From NCBI GenBank assembly GCA_035236585.1, contig CP141126.1:66999414-67063413 (forward strand): a DNA stretch of 64,000 bases, written 5' to 3'. This DNA comes from Warburgia ugandensis (Eukaryota > Streptophyta > Magnoliopsida > Canellales > Canellaceae). The notes beneath the pieces were generated by a model. The model made no database searches and was not told the DNA's origin. It saw nothing but the letters and a program-made list of their open reading frames with translations. The translations under genes and the position numbers were made by a program. This document shows, one piece after another, positions 62,466 through 64,000 of the stretch (positions within the stretch are counted from its first letter, which is position 1; the number at the start of each line of letters is the position of its first letter).

Positions 62466-64000
62466 GTTCACTCAATCTCTAAAATGATCAATTTCAAGCA
62501 TTTACAAGAATTTAAAAAGTAGAAAATCAGGAACATATTAAGTAAAAAAATGTATGGTAATGTTACCATTTGAACATGTATTACAACAAGCATACTTCGA
62601 GCAACAATTTGCAAGCCTTTTTGAATGAGACATCAAAATTTAAAACATGGAACTTCTTACACACAATGTATTCTATATAAAATGACCAAATTAAAGCATT
62701 TACAAGAATTAAAGATGCAAATAGTTAGGAACATATACAGTAAAAAATGTATGGTAATGTTACCATTCAAATGCGTTTTAAAACAAGCATATTTCAAACA
62801 ACAATTTGCATGCCTTTTTATATTAAACTTCAAAATCTAAAACATGGAACTTCTTGGACTCAATGAGTTCTATCTAGAATGATTAATTTCAAGCATTTAC
62901 AACATTAAAGACATAGAAAATTGGGAACATATATAGTGAAAGAACATGATAATGTTACTAGTCAAACACATAGTCAAGGAACAATTTGTGTGCCTTTTTG
63001 AATGAAACTTCAAAATCTATAACATGGGTCATCTTACACTCAATGTATTTGATTTAGAATGATCAATGTCAAGCATTAAAAAGCAAAAAATTAGGAACAT
63101 ATATAGTAAAAAATGCATGATAATGTTAACATTAAAAAATGCAGGGGTCTTCTTAGTCTTAGTGTAATCTATCTAGAATGATCAATGTCAAGACTTTAGA
63201 AGCATTAAAGAAATAGAAAATTTAGAACACAAATAGTGAAAAAACACATGGTTATGTTACCATTCAAAAGCATATTCAAGCAACTATTTGCAAGCCTTTT
63301 TGCTTGAAACTTCAAGATCTAAAACATTGGTCTTATTAGACTTAGTGTATTTTATCTAGAATGATCAATTTGAAGCATTAAAGAAGCGGAAAATTAGGAA
63401 CATATAGAGTAAAATATGCATTAGAATGTTTCCATTCGAAAGCACACTTGAAGCAACAATTTTCATTCCTTCTTGAATGGAACATTAAAATCTAAAACAT
63501 GGGTATTCTTAAACTCAATGTTTTCTATCTAGAATGATCAATTTCAAGCATTTATAAGAGTTAAAGAAGCAAAAATCAGGAACATATACAGTAAAAAATG
63601 CATGGTAATGTTACCATTCAAATGCATATTACAACGAGCATATTTTAAGAAAGAATTTGCATTCCTTTTTGAATGAAACTTTAAAATCTAAAACATGGCA
63701 CTTCTTATACTCAATGTATTCTATCTAGAATTACAAATTTCAAGAATTTACAAGCATTAAAGAAGATTACTAATTTAAACATTTACAAGCATTAAAGAAG
63801 TAGATAATTAGGAACATATAAAGTGAAAAATGAATGGTAATGTTACCATTCAAACACATACTTCAAGCAATAATTTGCAAGCCTTTTTTTAAGAAACTTC
63901 AAAATCTAAAAAATGGGACTTCATAGACTCAATGTATGCGATCTAGAATAATCAACACAAAGCATTTACAAGCATTAAAGAAATAGAAAATCATGAACAT
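62466..64000 (+). repeat. Satellite array block 5 (runs off the window)
   Basis: About eight divergent monomers in the same orientation, continuing to the window end. One is cut short near 63117-63150 (AACATTAAAAAATGC joins GGGGTCTTCTTAG). Another carries a partial tandem duplication of ATTTACAAGCATTAAAGAAG near 63740-63810. Confidence 0.93.

Noticed and set aside
7988..64000. A CENP-B box in the satellite
   Set aside because: I looked for the TTCG....A..CGGG pattern and saw no recurring match in the monomers.

Overview
This 64 kb window looks like heterochromatin, probably pericentromeric or centromeric, from a flowering plant with a large genome. Evidence: tRNA-Met-type primer binding sites, a Tekay/Del-like Ty3/gypsy element, several 2.6-4.4 kb LTRs, a plant-style TRIM element, and about 35 kb of a nucleosome-length tandem satellite. 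I see no host protein-coding gene, tRNA, rRNA or CRISPR array. Nearly all short open frames fall in satellite or LTR DNA and are chance. The species cannot be named from the sequence.

Layout. (1) 1-7985: a decayed Tekay/Del-type Ty3/gypsy element, + strand. It has a 5' LTR cut by the window start, a PBS, gag, a protease with a damaged active site, RT/RNase H and an integrase broken off inside its catalytic core. (2) About 7988-64000: one satellite array, monomer about 185 bp, all in one orientation and split into five blocks by insertions. (3) Insertions in the array: solo LTRs at 17902-20500 (+), 43229-46124 (-) and 59336-62465 (-), each with a perfect 5-bp target duplication. There is also a composite at 27714-40386. 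It holds an internally deleted gypsy element on the minus strand (gag and protease remnants only), a fourth solo LTR (29733-32642, +, TSD TTGGA) nested in one of its LTRs, and a 579-bp TRIM against its other end.

The most notable structure is in the satellite. From about 8.0 to 23.4 kb nine monomer types recur in fixed order as a higher-order repeat (HOR) of about 1.66 kb. Three units are essentially complete (8026-9682, 13189-14855, 21831-23448), with two-monomer expansions, deletions and fused monomers between them. Right of 23.4 kb the array passes through a duplicated three-monomer unit into divergent monomers with older, degraded segmental duplications. The HOR part abuts the broken retrotransposon directly. 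Most monomers keep two short dyad-symmetric motifs, and one small inverted piece (about 48846-48899) is the only orientation exception noticed.

The four solo LTRs form one divergent family. All have a TATA box about 430-490 bp from the LTR start, a CpG-rich block downstream, and a conserved internal block holding a small stem whose pairing is kept despite sequence change. Four TSD-flanked solo LTRs, and no intact element, indicate repeated insertion followed by LTR-LTR recombination.
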